A stretch of 64,000 nt of DNA from Pleurodeles waltl. Lineage: Eukaryota; Chordata; Amphibia; Caudata; Salamandridae. The first letter of the stretch is position 1, and the number at the start of each line of letters is the position of its first letter. Both the position numbers and the translations under genes were made by a program. Of this stretch, positions 1 through 14,100 are shown piece by piece. Below the pieces are notes generated by a model that searched no databases, was not told the origin of the DNA, and worked only from the letters and a program-made list of their open reading frames with translations. Location of the stretch: the NCBI RefSeq assembly GCF_031143425.1, contig NC_090447.1, positions 29,478,238-29,542,237 on the forward strand, given 5' to 3'.

Positions 1-700
1 CCAAAGACATGAACGCCCTACCCAGAGACATGAACACCCTATCCCAGACACCAGAGACATGAACACCCTACCCAGACATGAACGCCCTACGCAGACACCA
101 GAGGCATGAACGCCCTACGCAGACACCAGAGGCATGAACGCCCTACGCAGACACCAGAGGCATGAACGCCCTACGCAGACACCAGAGGCATGAACGCCCT
201 ACGCAGACACCAGAGACATGAACGCCCTACGCAGACACCAGAGACATGAACGCCCTACGCAGACACCAGAGACAGGAACGTCCTACGCAGACACCAGAGA
301 CAGGAACGTCCTACCCAGACACCAGAGACAGGAACGTCCTACCCAGACACCAGAGACAGGAACGTCCTACCCAGACACCAGAGACAGGAACGTCCTACCC
401 AGACACGACAGACACCAGAGACACGAAGGCCCTACGCAGACACCAGAAACAGGAACGCCCTACGCAGACACCAGAGACAGGAACGCCCTACCCAGACACC
501 AGAGACAGGAACGCCCTACCCAGACACCAGAGACAGGAACGTCCTACCCAGACGCGAGAGACACCAGAGACATGAACGCCCTACGCAGACACCAGAGACA
601 TGAACGCCCTACCCAGACCCCAGAGACGTGAACGCCCTACCCAGACCCCAGAGACATGAACGCCCTACCCAGACCCCAAAGACATGAACGCCCTACCCAG
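1..700. repeat. Head cassette, first copy (gaggcatg and caggaacg runs)
   Basis: A short 19-bp monomer (tacccagacatg, near 70) is followed by four gaggcatg monomers at 101, 129, 157 and 185, a run of nine caggaacg monomers between about 273 and 540, one acacgaagg monomer at about 421, and a 37-bp monomer containing gacgcgagag at about 551. The same order of variants recurs at about 1,860, 6,180, 14,101, 21,797, 27,644, 38,571, 42,015, 48,499, 56,756 and 61,716, so this is a recurrent cassette of the higher-order repeat. The nine caggaacg monomers are an expansion: other cassettes carry about one to three. Confidence 0.85.
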
Positions 701-3700
701 ACACCAAAGACATGAACACCCTCTCCCAGACACCAAAGACATGAACACCCTCTCCCAGACACCAGAGACATGAACACCCTATCCCAGACACCAGAGACAT
801 GAACGCCCTCTCCCAGACACCAGAGACATGAACGCCCTCTCCCAGACACCAGAGACATGAACGCCCTATCCCAGACACCAGAGACATGAACGCCCTATCC
901 CAGACACCAGAGACATGAACACCCTATCCCAGACACCAGAGACATGAACACCCTAGCCCAGACACCAGAGACATGAACACCCTAGCCCAGACACCAGAGA
1001 CATGAACACCCTATCCCAGACACCAGAGACATGAACACCCTACCCCAGACACCAGAGACATGAACGCCCTACCCAGAAACATGAACGCCGTACCCAGACA
1101 CCAGAGACATGAACACCAAACTCAGAAACCAGAGACATGAGACATGAACACCCTACCCAGACACATGAACACCCCATCCAGACACCAGAGACATGAACAC
1201 CCCATCCAGACACCAGAGACATGAACACCCTACCCAGACACATGAACACCCCATCCAGACACCAGAGACATGAGACATGAACACCCTACCCAGACACCAG
1301 AGACATGAGCACCCTACCCAGACACCAGAGACATGAACGCCCTACGCAGACACCAGAGACATGAACGCCCTACGCAGACAGCAGAGACATGAGCACCATA
1401 CCCAGACACATGAACGCCCTACCCAGAAACCAGAGACCTGAACGCCCTACCCAGAAACCAGAGACCTGAACGCCCTACCCAGAAACCAGAGACCTGAACG
1501 CCCTACGCAGACACCAGAGACATGAACGCCCTACGCAGACACCAGAGACATGAACGCCCTACGCAGACACAAGAGACATGAACACGCTACCCAGAGACAT
1601 GAACGCCCTACCCAGAAACCAGAGACATGAACGCCCTACCCAGACACCATAGACATGAACATCCTACCCAGACACCAGAGACATGAACATCCTACCCAGA
1701 CACCAGAGACATGAACATCCTACCCAGAAACCAGAGACATGAACACCCTACCTAGAAACATGAACACCCTACCCAGACACCAGAGACATGAACACCCTTC
1801 CCAGACACCAGAGACATGAACATCCCATCCAGACACATGAACACCCTACCCAGACACCAGACACATGAACGCCCTACGCAGACACCAGAGACGTGAACGC
1901 CCTACGCAGACACCAGAGACGTGAACGCCCTACGCAGACACCAGAGACATGAACGCCCTACGCAGACACCAGAAACATAAACGCCCTACCCAGACACCAG
2001 AGACACCAGAGACACGAAGGCCCTACGCAGACACCAGAGACACGAAGGCCCTACGCAGACACCAGAGACATGAACGCCCTACCCAGACACCAGAAACAGG
2101 AACGCCCTACCCAGACACCAGAGACAGGAACGTCCTACCCAGACACCAGAGACATGAACGCCCTACCCAGACGCGAGAGACACCAGAGACATGAACGCCC
2201 TACGCAGACACCAGAGACATGAACGCCCTACGCAGACACCAGAGACATGAACGCCCTACCCAGACACCAGAGACGTGAACGCCCTACCCAGACACCAGAG
2301 ACGTGAACGCCCTACCCAGACACCAGAGACATGAACACCCTACCCAGACCCCAGAGACATGAACACCCTACCCAGACCCCAGAGACATGAACACCCTACC
2401 CAGACCCCAGAGACATGAACACCCTACCCAGACCCCAGAGACATGAACGCCCTACCCAGACACCAAAGACATGAACGCCCTACCCAGACACCAAAGACAT
2501 GAACGCCCTACCCAGACACCAAAGACATGAACGCCCTACCCAGACACCAAAGACATGAACGCCCTACCCAGACACCAGAGACATGAACGCCCTACCCAGA
2601 GACATGAACGCCCTACCCAGACGCCAGAGACATGAACACCCTATCCCAGACGCCAGAGACATGAACACCCTATCCCAGACGCCAGAGACATGAACACCCT
2701 ATCCCAGACGCCAGAGACATGAACACCCTATCCCAGACACCAGAGACATGAACACCCTATCCCAGACACCAGAGACATGAACACCCTATCCCAGACACCA
2801 GAGACATGAACACCCTATCCCAGACACCAGAGACATGAACACCCTATCCCAGACACCAGAGACATGAACACCCTACCCCAGACACCAGAGACATGAACAC
2901 CCTACCCCAGACACCAGAGACATGAACACCCAACCCAGACACATGAGAAATGAACGCCCTACGCAGACACCAGAGACATGAACGCCCTACCCAGAAACAA
3001 GAGACATGAACACGCTACCCAGAAACAAGATACATGAACACGCTACCGAGAAACATGAACGCCCTACCCAGACACCAGAGACATGAACGCCCTACGCAGA
3101 CACCAGAGACATGAACGCCCTACCCAGAAACAAGAGACATGAACACGCTACCCAGAAACAAGAGAAATGAACACGCTACCCAGAAACATGAACGCCCTAC
3201 CCAGACACCAGAGACATGAACGCCCTACCCAGACACCAGAGACATGAACGCCCTACCCAGACACCAGAGACATGAACACCCTAGCCAGACATCAGAGACA
3301 TCAGACATGAACATCCTATCCAGAAACCAGAGACATGAACACCCTACCTAGAAACATGAGCACCCTACCCAGACACCAGAGACATGAGCGCCCTACCCAG
3401 ACACCAGAGACATGTGCGCCCTACCCAGACACCAGAGACATGAACGCCCTACCCAGACACCAGAGACATGAGCGCCCTACCCAGACACCAGAGACATCTG
3501 CGCCCTACCCAGACACCAGAGACATGAACGCCCTACCCAGACACCAGAGACATGAACACCCTACCCAGACACATGAACACCCCATCCACACATCAGAGAC
3601 ATGAGACATGAACACCCTACCCAGACACCAGAGACATGAGCACCCTACCCAGATGCCAGAGACATGAGCACCCTACCCAGACGCCAGAGACATGAGCACC

Positions 3701-5045
3701 CAACCCAGACACCAGAGAAATGAACGCCCTACGCAGACACCAGAGACATGAACGCCCTACGCAGACACCAGAGACATGAGCACCCTACCCAGACACATGA
3801 ACGCCCTACCCAGACACCAGAGACCTGAACACCCTACCCAGACACCAGAGACAAGAGACATGAACACAAACCCTACCCAGACACCAGAGACATGAGCACC
3901 CAACCCAGACACCAGAGACATGAACATCCTACCCAGAAACCAGAGACATGAACGCCCTACCTAGAAACATGAACACCCCATCCAGCCACCAGAGAAATGA
4001 ACATCCTACCCAGACACCAGAGACATGAACGCCCGACGCAGACATCACAGACATGAGCACCCTACGCAGACATCAGAGACATGAACACCCTACGCAGACA
4101 CCAGAGACATGAGCACCCTACCCAGACACCAGAGACATGAACACCCTACCCAGACACATGAACACCCCATCCAGAAACCAGAGACATGAACATCCTACCC
4201 AGACACCAGAGACATGAGATATGAACACTATACCCAGACACCAGAGACATGAACACCCTACCCAGAAACCAGAGACATGAACACCCTACCCAGACACCAG
4301 AGACATGAACACCCTCTCCCAGACACCAGACACATGAGCACCCTACCCAGACACATGAGCACCCTACCCAGACACATGAACATACTACCCAGACACATGA
4401 ACGCCCTACCCAGAAACCAGACACATAAACACCCTACCCAGAAACCAGAGGCATGAACGCCCTACCCAGACACCAGAGACATGAACGCCCTACCCAGACA
4501 CCAGAGACATGAACGCCCTACCCAGACACCAGACACATGAGCACCCTACCCAGACACATGAGCACCCTACCCAGACACATGAACATACTACCCAGACACA
4601 TGAACGCCCTACCCAGACACCAGAGACATGAACGCCCTACTCAGACACCAGAGACATGAGCACCCTACCCAGACACCAGAGACATGAGCACCCTACCCAG
4701 ACACCAGAGACTTGAACACCCTACCCAGACACCAGAGACTTGAACATCCTACCAAGACACCAGAGATTTGAGCAGCCGACCCTGACACCAGAGACATGAG
4801 CACCCTACCCAGAGACATGAGCACCCTACCCAGACACCAGAGACATGAGCACCCTACCCAGAGACATGAACACCCTAGCCAGACACCAGAGACATGAGCA
4901 CCCTAGCTAGACACCACAGACATGAACACCCTACGCAGACACCAGAGACATGAGCGCCCTACCCAGACACCAGAGACATGAGCGCCCTACCCAGACACCA
5001 GAGACATGAGCACCCTACGCAGACACCAGAGACATGAGCACCCTA
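700..5045. repeat. 4.3-kb higher-order repeat, copy 1
   Basis: Landmarks run in this order: ctctcccag and ctatcccag 29-mers (about 712-1,030), the caccaaactcag monomer (1,114), acctagaaac (about 1,750), a second head cassette with acacgaagg (about 1,860-2,200), cagaccccag monomers (about 2,343-2,440), an accaaag run, a ctatcccag run (about 2,636-2,870), cgctacc monomers, acatcagac (about 3,300), the acacaaaccc monomer (about 3,867) and gagatttgagcagccg (4,763). All reappear in the same order in the next unit about 4.1-4.35 kb downstream. No non-satellite sequence is present. Confidence 0.85.
2343..2450 (-). other. Candidate G-quadruplex-prone cagaccccag monomers (- strand)
   Basis: In cagaccccag monomers the - strand reads GGGG, TCT, GGG, TA, GGG and then a 13-base loop to the next GGGG. 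That gives four G-runs within just over one monomer, with loops of 3, 2 and 13. Other runs of this variant lie at about 14,516-14,600, 22,205-22,290, 28,340-28,500, 31,040-31,150, 42,590-42,690, 49,270-49,380 and 62,290-62,360. Ordinary monomers have only the GGGTAGGG pair per 28 bp. Whether any of this folds is inference. Confidence 0.4.
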
Positions 5046-8000
5046 CGCAGACACCAGAGACATGAACACCCTCTCCCAGACACCAAAGACATGAACACCC
5101 TCTCCCAGACACCAGAGACATGAACACCCTCTCCCAGACACCAGAGACATGAACGCCCTCTCCCAGACACCAGAGACATGAACGCCCTCTCCCAGACACC
5201 AGAGACATGAACGCCCTATCCCAGACACCAGAGACATGAACACCCTATCCCAGACACCAGAGACATGAACACCCTATCCCAGACACCAGAGACATGAACA
5301 CCCTAGCCCAGACACCAGAGACATGAACACCCTATCCCAGACACCAGAGACATGAACACCCTACCCCAGACACCAGAGACATGAACGCCCTACCCAGAAA
5401 CATGAACGCCGTACCCAGACACCAGAGACATGAACACCAAACTCAGAAACCAGAGACATGAGACATGAACACCCTACCCAGACACATGAACACCCCATCC
5501 AGACACCAGAGACATGAACACCCCATCCAGACACCAGAGACATGAACACCCTACCCAGACACGTGAACACCCCATCCAGACACCAGAGACATGAGACATG
5601 AACACCCTACCCAGACACCAGAGACATGAGCACCCTACCCAGACACCAGAGACATGAACGCCCTACGCAGACACCAGAGACATGAACGCCCTACGCAGAC
5701 AGCAGAGACATGAGCACCATACCCAGACACATGAACGCCCTACCCAGAAACCAGAGACCTGAACGCCCTACCCAGAGACCTGAACGCCCTACCCTGAAAC
5801 CAGAGACCTGAACGCCCTACGCAGACACCAGAGACATGAACGCCCTACGCAGACACCAGAGACATGAACGCCCTACGCAGACACAAGAGACATGAACACG
5901 CTACCCAGAGACATGAACGCCCTACCCAGAAACCAGAGACATGAACGCCCTACCCAGACACCATAGACATGAACATCCTACCCAGACACCAGAGACATGA
6001 ACATCCTACCCAGACACCAGAGACATGAACATCCTACCCAGAAACCAGAGACATGAACACCCTACCTAGAAACATGAACACCCTACCCAGACACCAGAGA
6101 CATGAACACCCTTCCCAGACACCAGAGACATGAACATCCCATCCAGACACATGAACACCCTACCCAGACACCAGACACATGAACGCCCTATGCAGACACC
6201 AGAGGCATGAACGCCCTACGCAGACACCAGAGACGTGAACGCCCTACGCAGACACCAGAGACATGAACGCCCTACGCAGACACCAGAAACATAAACGCCC
6301 TACCCAGACACGAGAGACACCAGAGACACGAAGGCCCTACGCAGACACCAGAGACACGAAGGCCCTACGCAGACACCAGAGACATGAACGCCCTACCCAG
6401 ACACCAGAAACAGGAACGCCCTACCCAGACACCAGAGACAGGAACGTCCTACCCAGACACCAGAGACATGAACGCCCTACCCAGACGCGAGAGACACCAG
6501 AGACATGAACGCCCTACCCAGACGCGAGAGACACCAGAGACATGAACGCCCTACGCAGACACCAGAGACATGAACGCCCTACGCAGACACCAGAGACGTG
6601 AACGCCCTACCAAGACCCCAGAGACATGAACGCCCTACCCAGACCCCAGAGACATGAACACCCTACCAAGACCCCAGAGACATGAACGCCCTACCCAGAC
6701 ACCAAAGACATGAACGCCCTACCCAGACACCAAAGACATGAACGCCCTACCCAGACACCAAAGACATGAACGCCCTACCCAGACACCAAAGACATGAACG
6801 CCCTACCCAGACACCAAAGACATGAACGCCCTACCCAGACACCAAAGACATGAACGCCCTACCCAGACACCAGAGACATGAACGCCCTACCCAGACACCA
6901 GAGACATGAACGACCTACCCAGACGCCAGAGACATGAACGACCTACCCAGACGCCAGAGACATGAACACCCTATCCCAGACGCCAGAGACATGAACACCC
7001 TATCCCAGACGCCAGAGACATGAACACCCTATCCCAGACACCAGAGACATGAACACCCTATCCCAGACACCAGAGACATGAACACCCTATCCCAGACACC
7101 AAAGACATGAACACCCTATCCCAGACACCAGAGACATGAACACCCTACCCCAGACACCAGAGACATGAACACCCTACCCCAGACACCAGAGACATGAACA
7201 CCCAACCCAGACACATGAGAAATGAACGCCCTACGCAGACACCAGAGACATGAACGCCCTACCCAGAAACAAGAGACATGAACACGCTACCCAGAAACAA
7301 GATACATGAACACGCTACCGAGAAACATGAACGCCCTACCCAGACACCAGAGACATGAACGCCCTACGCAGACACCAGAGACATGAACGCCCTACCCAGA
7401 AACAAGAGACATGAACACGCTACCCAGAAACAAGAGAAATGAACACGCTACCCAGAGACATGAACGCCCTACCCAGACACCAGAGACATGAACGCCCTAC
7501 CCAGACACCAGAGACATGAACGCCCTACCCAGACACCAGAGACATGAACACCCTAGCCAGACATCAGAGACATCAGACATGAACATCCTATCCAGAAACC
7601 AGAGACATGAACACCCTACCTAGAAACATGAGCACCCTACCCAGACACCAGAGACATGAGCGCCCTACCCAGACACCAGAGACATGTGCGCCCTACCCAG
7701 ACACCAGAGACATGTGCGCCCTACCCAGACACCAGAGACATGAGCGCCCTACCCAGACACCAGAGACATCTGCGCCCTACCCAGACACCAGAGACATGAA
7801 CGCCCTACCCAGACACCAGAGACATGAACACCCTACCCAGACACCAGAGACATGAGCACCCTACCCAGATGCCAGAGACATGAGCACCCTACCCAGACGC
7901 CAGAGACATGAGCACCCAACCCAGACACCAGAGAAATGAACGCCCTACGCAGACACCAGAGACATGAACGCCCTACGCAGACACCAGAGACATGAGCACC

Positions 8001-9175
8001 CTACCCAGACACATGAACGCCCTACCCAGACACCAGAGACCTGAACACCCTAACCAGAGACCTGAACGCCCTACCCAGACACCAGAGACAAGAGACATGA
8101 ACACAAACCCTACCCAGACACCAGAGACATGAGCACCCAACCCAGACACCAGAGACATGAACATCCTACCCAGAAACCAGAGACATGAACGCCCTACCTA
8201 GAAACATGAACACCCCATCCAGCCACCAGAGAAATTAACATCCTACCCAGACACCAGAGACATGAACGCCCGACGCAGACATCACAGACATGAGCACCCT
8301 ACCCAGACACCAGAGACATGAACACCCTACCCAGACACATGAACACCCCATCCAGAAACCAGAGACATGAACATCCTACCCAGACACCAGAGACATGAGA
8401 TATGAACACTATACCCAGACACCAGAGACATGAACACCCTACCCAGAAACCAGAGACATGAACACCCTACCCAGACAACAGAGACATGAACACCCTCTCC
8501 CAGACACCAGACACATGAGCACCCTACCCAGACACATGAGCACCCTACCCAGACACATGAACATACTACCCAGACACATGAACGCCCTACCCAGAAACCA
8601 GACACATAAACACCCTACCCAGAAACCAGAGGCATGAACGCCCTACCCAGACACCAGAGACATGAACGCCCTACCCAGACACCAGAGACATGAACGCCCT
8701 ACCCAGACACCAGACACATGAGCACCCTACCCAGACACATGAGCACCCTACCCAGACACATGAACATACTACCCAGACACATGAACGCCCTACCCAGACA
8801 CCAGAGACATGAACGCCCTACTCAGACACCAGAGACATGAGCACCCTACCCAGACACCAGAGACTTGAACATCCTACCAAGACACCAGAGATTTGAGCAG
8901 CCGACCCTGACACCAGAGACATGAGCACCCTACCCAGAGACATGAGCACCCTACCCAGACACCAGAGACATGAGCACCCTAACCAGAGACATGAACACCC
9001 TAGCCAGACACCAGAGACATGAGCACCCTAGCTAGACACCACAGACATGAACACCCTACGCAGACACCAGAGACATGAGCGCCCTACCCAGACACCAGAG
9101 ACATGAGCACCCTACCCAGACACCAGAGACATGAGCACCCTACGCAGACACCAGAGACATGAGCACCCTACGCAG
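5046..9175. repeat. 4.3-kb higher-order repeat, copy 2
   Basis: This unit repeats copy 1 landmark by landmark. The offset shrinks along it: 4,350 at the ctctcccag run, 4,321 at caccaaactcag (1,114 against 5,435), about 4,314 at the cassette, about 4,272 near 7,607, 4,181 near 8,327, and 4,125 at gagatttgagcagccg (4,763 against 8,888). The steps are sums of monomer lengths or single heptamers, so copy 2 lost whole units after the duplication. Its end, with gagcaccctacgcag monomers, matches the last part of copy 1 just before 5,045. Confidence 0.85.
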
Positions 9176-10290
9176 ACACCAGAGACATGAGCACACTACG
9201 CAGACACCAGAGACATGAGCACCCTACCCAGACACCAGAGACCTGATATGAACACTGTACCCAGACATATGAACATCCTACCTAGAAACATGAGCGCCCT
9301 ACCCAGAAACCAGAGACTTGAATGCCCTTCCCAGACACCAGAGACATGAGCACCCTTCCCAGACACCAGAGACATGAACACCCCATGCAGACACCAGAGA
9401 CATGAACACCCCATGCAGACACCAGAGACATGAACACCCCATGCAGACACCAGAGACATGAACACCCCATGCAGACACCAGAGACATGAACACCCCATGC
9501 AGACACCAGAGACATGAACACCCCATGCAGACACCAGAGACACGAACACCCCATCCAGACACCAGAGACACGAACACCCCATCCAGACACCAGAGACACG
9601 AACACCCCATCCAGACACCAGAGACACGAACACCGTACCCAGACACCAGACACATGAACACCCTACCCAGACACATGAACACCCTACCCAGACACATGAA
9701 CACCACACCCAGACACATGAACACCACACCCAGACACATGAACACCACACCCAGACACATGAACACCCCATCCAGATACCAGAGACCTGAACACCCCACC
9801 CAGACACCAGAGACATGAGACATGAATGCCCTACGCAGACACCAGAGACATGAACATCCTACCCAGACACCAGAGACCTGAACACCCCATCCAGATACCA
9901 GAGACATGAGACATCCTACCCAGAAACCAGAGACATGAGACATGAACGCCCTACGCAGACACCAAAGACATGAACATCCTACCCAGACACCAGAGACATG
10001 AACGACCCCTACCCAGAAACCAGACATGAGACATGAATGCCCTACGCAGACACCAGAGACATGAATGCCCTACGCAGACACCAGAAACATGAATGCCCTA
10101 CGCAGACACCAGGGACATGAAGGCCCTAAAGAGAAACCAGACACATGAACATCCTAACCAGAGACATGAACACCTTACCCAGACACCAGAGACATGAACA
10201 CCTTACCCTGACACCAGAGACATGAACGCCCTATGCAGACACCAGAGACATGAACGCCCTACGCAGACACCAGACACATGAGAAAAGAAC
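9176..10290. repeat. Variant-rich segment, copy 1 (ccatgcag, ccacaccc, gaatgcc)
   Basis: This stretch carries variants seen in only one other place: six ccatgcag monomers (about 9,370-9,540), acacgaacacc monomers (about 9,540-9,620), three aacaccacaccc 21-mers (about 9,700-9,760), gacatgagacatg 35-mers and an aaagaacgcc monomer (about 10,275). It recurs at about 16,845-18,010 but not elsewhere. Replacement of ctac by ccat or cac removes the - strand TAG stops, so three - strand frames stay open at once for up to about 240 codons. They read as the same 28-residue phrase in each frame, so I do not call a gene. Confidence 0.85.
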
Positions 10291-10745
10291 GCCCTACCCA
10301 GACACCAGAGACATGAACGCCCTACCCAGACACCAGAGACATGAACGCCCTACCCAGACACCAGAGACATGAACGCCCTACCCAGACACCAGAGACATGA
10401 ACGCCCTACGCAGACACCAGAGACATGAACGCCCTACGCAGACACCAGAGACATGAACGCCCTACGCAGACACCAGAGACATGAACGCCCTACGCAGACA
10501 CCAGAGACATGAACGCCCTACGCAGACACCAGAGACATGAACGCCCTACGCAGACACCAGAGACATGAACGCCCTACCCAGACACCAGAGACATGAACGC
10601 CCTACCCAGACACCAGAGACATGAACGCCCTACCCAGACACCAGAGACATGAACGCCCTACCCAGACACCAGAGACATGAACGCCCTACCCAGACACCAG
10701 AGACGTGAACGCCCTACGCAGACACCAGAGACGTGAACGCCCTAC
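10291..10745. repeat. Homogeneous run of canonical 28-mers
   Basis: About sixteen successive monomers are nearly identical and differ mainly in ctacccag against ctacgcag, with a few gacgtgaac changes. This is one of the most uniform canonical stretches in the window and gives the clearest view of the basic unit. A matching run lies at about 18,005-18,460 in the next 7.7-kb copy. Confidence 0.85.
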
Positions 10746-12174
10746 CCAGACACCAGAGACATGAACACCCTACGGAGACACTAAAGACATGAACGCCCTA
10801 CCCAGACACCAGAGACATGAACACCCTACGGAGACACCACAGACATGAACGCCCTACGCAGACACCAGAGACATGAACGCCCTACCCAGGAACCAGAGAC
10901 ATGAACGCCCTACCCAGGAACCAGAGACATGAACGCCCTACCCAGGAACCAGAGACATGAACGCCCTACCCAGGAACCAGAGACATGAACGCCCTACCCA
11001 GACACCAGAGACATGAACACCTTACCCAGACACCAGAGACATGAACACCCTATCCCAGACACCAGAGACATGAACACCCTACCTCAGACACCAGAGACAT
11101 GAACACCCAACCCAGACACATGAGCACCCTACCCAGACACATTAACGCCCTACCCAGACACCAGAGACATGAACGCCCTACCCAGACACCAGAGACATGA
11201 GCACCCTACCCAGACACATGAACGCCCTACCCAGAGATCTGAATGCCCTACCCAGAAGCCAGAGACTTGAATGCCCTACCCAGAAACCAGAGACTTGAAT
11301 GCCCTACCCAGACACCAGAGACATGAACGCCCTACCCAGACACATGAACACCCCATCCAGACACCAGAGACATGAACACCCTACGCAGACCCCAGAGACA
11401 TGAGCACCCTACCAAGACCCCAGAGACATGAACACCCAACCCAGACACATGAGCACCCTACCCAGACACATTAACGCCCTACCCAGACACCAGAGACCTG
11501 AACGCACTACCCAGAAACCAGAGACTTGAATGCCCTACCCAGAAACCAGAGACTTGAATGTCCTACCCAGACACCAGAGACATGAACACCTTACCCAGAC
11601 ACCAGACACATGAGAAATGAACATCCTACCCAAACACCAGAGACATGAACGCCCTACCCAGACACCAGACACATGAGAAATGAACATCCTACCCAAACAC
11701 CAGAGACATGAACGCCCTACCCAGACACATGAACGCCCTACCCAGACACCAGAGACATGAACGCCCTACTCAGACACCAGAGACATGAACGCCCTACGCA
11801 GACACCAGAGACATGAATGCCGTACCCAGACACCAGAGACATGAACGCCCTACCCAGACACCAGAGACATGAACGCCCTACGCAGACACCAGAGACATAA
11901 ACACCCTATCCCAGACACCAGAGACATGAACACCCTATCCCAGACACCAGAGACATGAACACCCTACCCCAGACACCAGAGACATGAACACCCAACCCAG
12001 ACACATGAGCACCCTACCCAGAGACTTGAATGCCCTACCCAGAAACCAGAGACTTGAATGCCCTACCCAGAAACCAGAGACTTGAATGCCCTACCCAGAC
12101 ACCAGAGACATGAACGCCCTACCCAGACACATGAACACCCCATCCAGACACATGAACACCCCATCCAGACACTA

Positions 12175-12610
12175 GAGACATGAACACCCTACCCCAGACA
12201 CCAGAGACATGAACACCCTACCCCAGACACCAGAGACATGAACACCCTACCCCAGACACCAGAGACATGAACACCCTCTCCCAGACACCAGAGACATGAA
12301 CACCCTCTCCCAGACACCAGAGACATGAACACCCTCTCCCAGACACCAGAGACATGAACACCCTATCCCAGACACCAGAGACATGAACACCCTATCCCAG
12401 ACACCAGAGACATGAACACCCTATCCCAGACACCAGAGACATGAACACCCTATCCCAGACACCAGAGACATGAACACCCTATCCCAGACACCAGAGACAT
12501 GAACACCCTATCCCAGACACCAGAGACATGAACACCCTATCCCAGACACCAGAGACATGAACACCCTATCCCAGACACCAGAGACATGAACACCCTACCC
12601 CAGACACCAG
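12175..12610. repeat. Run of 29-bp monomers (ctacccc, ctctccc, ctatccc)
   Basis: About fifteen successive monomers carry an extra base in the last heptamer, giving 29-bp units: a few ctaccccag, then ctctcccag, then ctatcccag. The orderly grading from one variant to the next indicates local spreading of neighbours. Equivalent runs lie at about 2,636-2,930, 19,900-20,350, 28,625-28,920, 36,020-36,230, 49,540-49,860, 57,650-57,850 and 62,490-62,720, with different monomer numbers. Confidence 0.85.
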
Positions 12611-14100
12611 AGACATGAGCACCCTACCCAGACACATGAGCACCCTACCCAGACACATGAGCACCCTACCCAGAGACATGAACGCCCTACCCAGACACCA
12701 GAGACATGAACGTCCTACCCACACACCAGAGACGTGAGCACCCTACCCAGACACATGAAAGCCCTACCCAGAGACCTGAACGCCCTACCCAGAAACCAGA
12801 GACTTGAATGCCCTACCCAGAAACCAGAGACTTGAATGCCCTACCCAGACACCAGAGACATGAACGCCCTACCCAGACACCAGAGACATGAGCACCCTAC
12901 CCAGAGACCTGAATGCCCTACCCAGAAACCAGAGACCTGAATGCCCTACCCAGAAACCAGAGACCTGAACGCCCTACCCAGAAACCAGAGACATGAACGC
13001 CCTACGCAGACACCAGAGACATGAGAAATGAGCACCCTACCCAGACACCAGAGACATGAACACCCTACCCAGACACCAGAGACATGAGCACCCTACCCAG
13101 ATACCAGAGACATGAGCACCCGTCCCAGACACCAGAGACATGAACATCCCATCCAGACACATGAACACCCTACCCAGACACCAGACACATGAACGCCCTA
13201 CCCAGAAACATGAACGCCGTACCCAGACACCAGAGACTTGAACACCAAACTCAGAAACCAGAGACATGAGACATGAACACCCTACCCAGACACATGAACA
13301 CCCCATCCAGACACCAGAGACATGAACACCCCATCCAGACACCAGAGACATGAACACCCTACCCAGACACATGAACACCCCATCCAGACACCAGAGACAT
13401 GAGACATGAACACCCTATCCAGACACCAGAGACATGAGCACCTTACCCAGACACCACAGACATGAACGCCCTACGCAGACACCAGAGACATGAACGCCCT
13501 ACGCAGACACCAGAGACATGAGCACCATACCCAGACACATGAACGCCCTACCAGGAAACCAGAGACCTGAACGCCCTACCCAGAGACCTGAACGCCCTAC
13601 CCAGAAACAAGAGACATGAACACGCTACCCAGAGACATGAACGCCCTACCCAGAAACCAGAGACATGAACGCCCTACCCAGACACCAGAGACATGAACAT
13701 CCTACCCAAACAAAAGAGACATGAACATCCTACCCAGACACCAGAGACATGAACATCCTACCCAGACACCAGAGACATGAACATCCTACCCAGACACCAG
13801 AGACATGAACATCCTACCCAGACACCAGAGACATGAACACCCTACCCAGACACCAGAGACATGAACACCCTTCCCAGACACCAGAGACATGAACATGCCA
13901 TCCAGACACATGAACACCCTACCCAGACACCAGACACATGAACGCCCTACCCAGAAACATGAACGCCCTACTCAGACACCAGAGACATGAACACCCCATC
14001 GCAGACACCAGAGAAATAAAGGCCCTACAGAGACATGAACATCCTACGCAGACACCAGATAAATGAACACCCTACCAAGACACCTGAGACATGAAGGCCC

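Noticed and set aside
218..631. + strand open frames with Arg/Thr/Pro/Glu-rich repeats (also at 246-575, 1,949-2,194, 6,263-6,508, 9,486-9,818 and others)
   Set aside because: They occur where caggaac or acgaagg variants remove the TGA that normally overlaps each ATG (atga). The same phrase is read in overlapping frames and copies follow the satellite duplications, so there is no sign of coding selection.
9196..10027. Long - strand open frames (up to about 242 codons), and their copies at 16,863-17,715
   Set aside because: They are low-complexity 28-residue repeats present in all three frames at once, with no domain, no non-repeat sequence and no start context. They follow from the 28-bp period and loss of TAG in ccat and cac variants.
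13037..13378. Recurrent 113-codon - strand frame, repeated at 20,782, 26,517, 46,926 and 55,474
   Set aside because: Its conservation is explained by the higher-order repeat: flanking non-coding satellite is conserved to the same degree. The frame is simply the caccaaactcag block read on the other strand.
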